Below are positions 30,322-34,301 of a DNA stretch of 34,301 nt, one piece after another; position 1 is the stretch's first letter, and the number at the start of each line of letters is the position of its first letter. The DNA comes from JACPHB01 sp964553885 (GTDB taxonomy: Bacteria; Patescibacteriota; Minisyncoccia; UBA10092). The notes below the pieces were generated by a model. It was given only the letters and a program-made list of their open reading frames with translations. It made no database searches and had not been told where the DNA came from. The position numbers and the translations under genes are program-made. The DNA lies in NCBI GenBank assembly GCA_964553885.1, contig CAZKLP010000006.1:1-34301 (forward strand), given 5' to 3'.

Positions 30322-31428
30322 TCATTTATAAAACCTTTTAATAAGGGGGTTAATGCGCGTGACAATTTCATAGTTGGTTGTGCCAATTTTTAACGCCATA
30401 TCTTCGGCGGTTATTTTTTCTTTTTTTAAATTGCCTAAAATTACCACTTCGTCATTAATTTTAACATCTCGAACATCAGAAACGTCAATTATAATCATAT
30501 CCATGCTTACCCTTCCTAAAACCTTGCATCTTTTGTCATTTACTAAAACCTCGCCGTAATTTGAAAGTCCGCGGTCAAACCCGTGCCAATAGCCAATCGG
30601 CACAATCGCCAATTTAGACGCTTTTAAGGTTTTTTCCGTAAGATCGTAACCGATATAGGCGTCTTTTGGAACACTCTTAATTTCACCGATAGTTGATTTC
30701 CATGTCAGCGCCGGTTTTAATTTTACCCCCACACTCATACTAGTCGGGTACATTCCGTAGCATCCGATGCCAATTCTTACCATGTCAAAATGAGCTTCCG
30801 GATATAAAATTGTTCCGGCAGAAGCCGCAGCATGACGCAAATATTCCGTAAAGCCGGACTTTCTGAAAATTTTGTCGGATTTTTTAAAAATTTCCAGCTG
30901 CTTTAAACTAACGGAAGGATAGAGCCGATCTTTTGCGGCGGCAAGATGGGTGTAAAGGCCTTTCGGAGAAAGTTTAAATTTTTTTAAAAGTTTAATAACT
31001 TGCGGCAAATCTTTGATAAAAAATCCCTGACGGTGCATTCCTGTATCAATTTTTATATGAATCTTCGGTGGGGTTTTTAGTAAATTAATATCTCTTAGAA
31101 GTTCAAGTGTTGAAACTGTTAAACTTATGTTGTTTAAAGCCGCCTCTTTAAGGCGGGAGGGCAGAGTATATCCGAGCACTAAAACGGGCTCTTTAATACC
31201 TTTTTGGCGTAATTTGAGTCCTTCTGTAATAGAATCAACGCCAAACCAATCAACTTTATTCTCGGCAGTTTTAGCAAAGTCAACCAAGCCATGTCCATAA
31301 GCATTTGATTTCACTATCGCCATTAATTTTACCTCCGTTTTTATTATTTTTCTGAACTCGGCAATATTGTGATAAATCGCTCGCTTATCAACCTCAATCC
31401 AAGTGCGTAGTGTATTTTTTGGTTCCAT
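30322..31428 (-). CDS. alr: Alanine racemase
   Basis: Alr makes D-alanine from L-alanine with PLP, for the peptidoglycan stem. The frame is open from 31554, but the start at 31428 (MEPKNTLRTWIEVDKRAIYHNI) fits the family and lies 7 bases after a TATTTT box, so it is chosen, giving 368 residues. The PLP lysine is in AIVKSNAYGHG, the IGIGCYGMYP segment binds PLP, and the catalytic Tyr of the second domain is in PIGYWHGFDRGLSN, followed by GRVSMDMIIIDV. The TIM-barrel and beta domains are complete. It is the wall-precursor gene of this region, with ftsQ downstream. Confidence 0.93.
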   Translation of the reverse strand: MEPKNTLRTWIEVDKRAIYHNIAEFRKIIKTEVKLMAIVKSNAYGHGLVDFAKTAENKVDWFGVDSITEGLKLRQKGIKEPVLVLGYTLPSRLKEAALNNISLTVSTLELLRDINLLKTPPKIHIKIDTGMHRQGFFIKDLPQVIKLLKKFKLSPKGLYTHLAAAKDRLYPSVSLKQLEIFKKSDKIFRKSGFTEYLRHAAASAGTILYPEAHFDMVRIGIGCYGMYPTSMSVGVKLKPALTWKSTIGEIKSVPKDAYIGYDLTEKTLKASKLAIVPIGYWHGFDRGLSNYGEVLVNDKRCKVLGRVSMDMIIIDVSDVRDVKINDEVVILGNLKKEKITAEDMALKIGTTNYEIVTRINPLIKRFYK

Positions 31429-31435
31429 TACTATT

Positions 31436-31441
31436 AAAATA
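31436..31441 (-). promoter_or_regulatory. -10-like box of alr, predicts a leaderless mRNA
   Basis: TATTTT on the minus strand ends 7 bases before ATG 31428. The following AATAGTAATGG is the same as before the 14264 gene. Confidence 0.45.
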
Positions 31442-31510
31442 ACATCAGATAAGAAAATAAAAAAGAGCTGTGTCCCACAGTATTTTTTGTTTTTTATATT
31501 CGATATCAAG

Positions 31511-31539
31511 TTGATAAAAAGACAAAAACCTGCTAAAAT
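31511..31539 (+). promoter_or_regulatory. Sigma-70-type promoter of the VWA gene
   Basis: TTGATA (31511-31516) and TAAAAT (31534-31539) are 17 bases apart. Transcription would start at about 31546, leaving a leader of about 17 bases before ATG 31563. No Shine-Dalgarno sequence is seen. It is divergent from alr. Confidence 0.65.
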
Positions 31540-31562
31540 ACAGATGTAAAGCAATATCTCTT

Positions 31563-33548
31563 ATGGAACGCGAATCATTTAAACCAACAATTGAGGGCGA
31601 GCCCAAAGAGCAGTTGGAATCTGCTCTTCATTCGCGTCTGGAAGGAAAGAAAACGCTGGAAAAGGAACGCTCTCCGCGCGAGGTAATGGAACTCAAAGAT
31701 CGGCTTCGATTTGTCGCCAAGCTTATGGCGAAAAATTTTGATTTGCGAGTAATACCCGGCGATGGCTGGGCCGCCGGTCTCTCGGAAAAATTCCAAGAGG
31801 AACGAAGAAAACACCCTGAAAAAAGTTTGGAAGAATTCGACCCGGAACTTTTAACTCCCGAAGTGATGATGTATCCCCAAAAGGATTTGCTTGAGCGGAA
31901 TGAGGACTATATCTGGGGCATATTCCGCCATGAGCTCGGTCATGTCAAACACTCTGACTATCAGTCGCTCATGGAAGCGCAGGAAGGCGCAAAAAAAGAA
32001 GGATACAGTCCGATGGACCTTTTTATGATTTATGATGCGTGGGAAGACGGCCGATCTAATAATATGGAGGGGCAAACTTCAAAAGCGGCACGCCACCGTC
32101 TCGGCGCTTACCTCAAAGAAGATATCGCCGAAGCCCTGCTTCTCGATTTTGAAAAAAAACCGCTTCCCATACAATACGGCGCGTTGTGCTGGGCAAAAGG
32201 AGCGGAATCTTTTATTGAGGGATTTGATTTTGAAGAACTTAAGGCAAGAATCAAAGATGAAAAAGTGCTTGAAGCGTTTGAAAAAACAGAGGGGGTTCTT
32301 GACGAGTATCTTGGTGAACGCATGGGGCGCAAAGCATTCACGGATGTTCTCTGGCAGAAAGGGTGGCCGGTATTCAAAGAACTGATTGATAAACATATTG
32401 AGGAAGAAGCGAAAAAAAGCCATGAAGGCAAGTCGTGGGATGAACTCACCGAAGAGGAAAAAGAACAATATATAAATGAAGCTCGCGAGAATCTGACCGA
32501 ACAGGAACGCGAGTTCGTGAAGCGTCTGCAGCCGAAATCCATTAAGATGAAAGAGCGCGAAGACGGCACGATTGAAATCACCATTGAGGGCGTTACCCCA
32601 GAAGACGAAAAACAAGCCGAGCAAGAAGAAAAAGAATTTGAAGAGCAAAAAAAGAAGATTGAGCAGGAAGCGGGAAAATATAAAGAAGAGGCGGTCAAAG
32701 AAGTCAAAGAGTCGCTGGAAAAACTAAAAGAACGGGAAACGGGTCTCACTAAAGACGAACGAGAACGATACGAGGAGTATTTTGCGGAAGTCAAAAAGTA
32801 TGTAGGGATGTTGGTTGAAAAATTGGACGAAGTATTTCCGCCGCAAGAAGAAGCGGAGTGGGAAGGCGGCCAGCGCCGAGGCAAGCGCGTTGATGCAAAA
32901 AAACTCGCGCGAGAGATCCCCACTGGCCATGGCAGAGTATTCGAGAAAAAAGATATGCCGGAGATAAAAGAGGCGGCATTTACGCTTCTTGTAGATGTGT
33001 CGGGCAGTATGCGGGGCAAAAAGATTGAAGAGGCTCTTAAGGCCGCAATGCTCATGGCTGAAGCATTTTCCCGCAAAGGAGTGCCTTTTGAAATTCTCGC
33101 CTTTCATGACAAGTTGCTGGAACTCAAACAATTCGAAGACGAATATTTCGGTAAAAAGAAGTTGGAATTAATGCGCGTTCTGCAAGAAGTGGGAACGCCA
33201 AATGCCCAGTGGAACGATGACGGTTTTGCGGTTGATAGCGCGGCAAGACGCCTTCAAAAACGCCTTTTGGAAAATGAAGCTCAGGGCGCGCTTATTGTAT
33301 TCTCAGACGGACAGCCGGCTCCCAGCGGTAAACATAACGGCCCCGAATGGGAGCTCCACGACATCGTCAACAAATGGTCGAAACAAGTGCCGCTTATCGG
33401 CATTGGCGTCGGCCCGGGCATGGAATCAACGATAAAAGAGTATTATGGTAAGAATGGATTGCCGGTGCCGGATATCACCAAACTCCCCCACGCTTTACTT
33501 GATACTTTGCGAAAGCAGATCGCGCGTTTTGAAAAAAGAAATCAATAA
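31563..33548 (+). CDS. Metallopeptidase-like plus VWA domain protein
   Basis: The 661 residues have three parts. The N-terminal part carries HELGH (123-127), a zinc-peptidase HExxH motif, followed by an acidic WEDGRSNN (160-167) that could give the third metal ligand. The middle (about 280-430) is very rich in Glu and Lys and should form long coiled coils. The C-terminal VWA domain starts at about 470 with the MIDAS motif DVSGS (478-482), and VFSDGQPAP follows. HExxH with a C-terminal VWA recalls DUF2201/COG3864- and CobT-type proteins, which often work with MoxR-type AAA+ ATPases; none is seen nearby. Base composition is clearly higher in G and C than the upstream genes, so transfer is possible. 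The DUF5701 gene follows after 3 bases. Confidence 0.82.
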   Translation: MERESFKPTIEGEPKEQLESALHSRLEGKKTLEKERSPREVMELKDRLRFVAKLMAKNFDLRVIPGDGWAAGLSEKFQEERRKHPEKSLEEFDPELLTPEVMMYPQKDLLERNEDYIWGIFRHELGHVKHSDYQSLMEAQEGAKKEGYSPMDLFMIYDAWEDGRSNNMEGQTSKAARHRLGAYLKEDIAEALLLDFEKKPLPIQYGALCWAKGAESFIEGFDFEELKARIKDEKVLEAFEKTEGVLDEYLGERMGRKAFTDVLWQKGWPVFKELIDKHIEEEAKKSHEGKSWDELTEEEKEQYINEARENLTEQEREFVKRLQPKSIKMKEREDGTIEITIEGVTPEDEKQAEQEEKEFEEQKKKIEQEAGKYKEEAVKEVKESLEKLKERETGLTKDERERYEEYFAEVKKYVGMLVEKLDEVFPPQEEAEWEGGQRRGKRVDAKKLAREIPTGHGRVFEKKDMPEIKEAAFTLLVDVSGSMRGKKIEEALKAAMLMAEAFSRKGVPFEILAFHDKLLELKQFEDEYFGKKKLELMRVLQEVGTPNAQWNDDGFAVDSAARRLQKRLLENEAQGALIVFSDGQPAPSGKHNGPEWELHDIVNKWSKQVPLIGIGVGPGMESTIKEYYGKNGLPVPDITKLPHALLDTLRKQIARFEKRNQ

Positions 33549-33551
33549 CAT

Positions 33552-34301
33552 ATGAATCCAGAAAAATTACAACCCAACTCTCGTGAGTCCGAGGCCGCCG
33601 AAACAAAGCCGGAGGAGATTACGGCGTTTGAGGCCTTCGGAAAGCGCGGGCAAAGACCGCCCGGGGATAAGGAGAAAAAAGAACCCCAAATCGAAGCCGA
33701 AAAAACCATCTCTCTTGCCCGCGAAGCGGAAGAGGCATTTTCGCGCAATGATTTTGACGCGGCTCTTGAGAAGTTGAGGGAGCTCCAACGCGCCACCTCT
33801 CCCGAAGGAGTCGTTGAGGGCGAGTATCATGAAAAGTTGCTCAAAGAATTTGAGCGGCAGGTGGAAACTATCACTGGCAAAGAATACACCGAAGCCAGCG
33901 GCATGAAGCCGGATGAGTATAGAAAAATATTTGAACCGCTCAAAGAGCGCATCCGAGAAATCGCAGGCCGCGAGAAAGAAATGAAAGAGGGGCATATCCC
34001 GTTTGTGATCGTGATTAAAAGCGATGTGATCGCCCCGGAAAAAGAAATGCCGCTTATAGAACTTGATGGAAAAAAAGGATATACAACACTGGACGCAGAC
34101 ACAATCAAAGGATTCAAACCTTTCGAGGTAAAGATTCCTAACGGAAAGGCGTATCTTGCGGTTGATATAGAAACTGGCAAAACCTCGCTTGGCAAAACGC
34201 CGGACGAGGCAATCAAAAAAATAAAATCAGAGGATCGATCCCCGCTCACATTAGAAGAGGGCGTTGCTCTTGTTACTCATCACCCAGAGATTCTTAAAGA
34301 T
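33552..34301 (+). CDS. DUF5701 family protein, 3' end cut by the window
   Basis: The frame is open from ATG 33552 to the last base (250 codons). The first 90 residues are charged and probably disordered. The later part, IPFVIVIKSDVIAPEKEMPLIEL, AYLAVDIETGKTSLGKTPDEAI and SPLTLEEGVALVTHHPEIL, matches my memory of DUF5701 proteins, best known from Actinobacteria, whose function is unknown. The typical C-terminal half (Trp/Gly-rich) would lie beyond the window. It starts 3 bases after the VWA gene and shares its composition, so both are likely one operon. Confidence 0.75.
   Translation, partial: MNPEKLQPNSRESEAAETKPEEITAFEAFGKRGQRPPGDKEKKEPQIEAEKTISLAREAEEAFSRNDFDAALEKLRELQRATSPEGVVEGEYHEKLLKEFERQVETITGKEYTEASGMKPDEYRKIFEPLKERIREIAGREKEMKEGHIPFVIVIKSDVIAPEKEMPLIELDGKKGYTTLDADTIKGFKPFEVKIPNGKAYLAVDIETGKTSLGKTPDEAIKKIKSEDRSPLTLEEGVALVTHHPEILKD

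Noticed and set aside
31429..31554. 42-residue N-terminal extension of alanine racemase
   Set aside because: Homologues start near TWIEVDK, and the extension contains the likely promoter.
32108..33076. 322-codon frame antisense to the VWA gene
   Set aside because: It is Ser/Phe-rich and mirrors the Glu/Lys-rich coding strand; the sense gene has clear motifs and a promoter.
1..34301. CRISPR array, insertion sequence, prophage or integrase
   Set aside because: No regularly spaced repeats, transposase, integrase or phage structural genes are present; a lone TraG-like ATPase is not enough for a conjugative element.

Overview
The window looks like part of a Candidatus Patescibacteria (CPR) genome, most likely a Parcubacteria-type lineage. 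This is inferred from family make-up, not from a marker-gene tree. The clues are AT-rich DNA with very tight packing (several ATGA start/stop overlaps), few Shine-Dalgarno sites, a short DnaX, a CPR-style membrane TraG/VirD4-like ATPase, small exported proteins of unknown function, and bL9 present. TGA works as a stop (aspS, scpA-side overlaps, ftsW, alr neighbours) and Trp is TGG, so the standard bacterial code applies rather than the TGA=Gly code of some CPR.

Layout. 1-9415 is one forward block: aspS (5' cut), scpA, scpB, a D,D-carboxypeptidase, mraY, a D-aminoacylase-like amidohydrolase, ftsW, murG, gltX. It joins translation, chromosome condensation and late peptidoglycan synthesis. 9439-11006 has an EnvC-like M23 peptidase and a small membrane protein. 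11093-14198 holds two exported proteins, the convergent pair rpmA/rplI, and a CtpA-type S41 protease. 14264-15973 has a small unknown protein, def and fmt. 16073-17231 is a decaying or badly assembled patch: a Mn-type superoxide dismutase gene with an in-frame stop, a 10-N gap, the N-terminus of a second SOD, and an internally deleted metallo-beta-lactamase-fold gene. 17360-17508 is a clean promoter-RNA-terminator unit, a small RNA candidate. 17506-19850 has a patatin-like protein, a 49-residue basic protein, dnaX lacking its zinc finger, and tRNA-Gln(TTG). 19902-25789 is mostly unknown exported or membrane genes, a GtrA-like protein and the TraG-like ATPase. 25805-29252 carries two GT39-type membrane glycosyltransferases. 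29259-31428 has ftsQ and alr. From 31563 to the end the composition changes (more GC, more GAG/CTC/CGC codons) and the genes are a metallopeptidase-VWA fusion and a DUF5701 protein cut by the window end.

Two patterns run through the whole window. First, short perfect or near-perfect palindromes lie in frame inside at least six protein genes (aspS, gltX, dnaX, both glycosyltransferases, ftsQ), resembling the protein-coding palindromic elements known from Rickettsia. Second, many first genes of transcripts have a -10-like box ending 6-8 bases before the start codon, which predicts leaderless mRNAs.

The cell-wall genes (alr, mraY, murG, ftsW, ftsQ, carboxypeptidase, M23, amidohydrolase) show a cell that makes and divides a peptidoglycan wall; murC, murD, murE, murF and ddl are not in this window.
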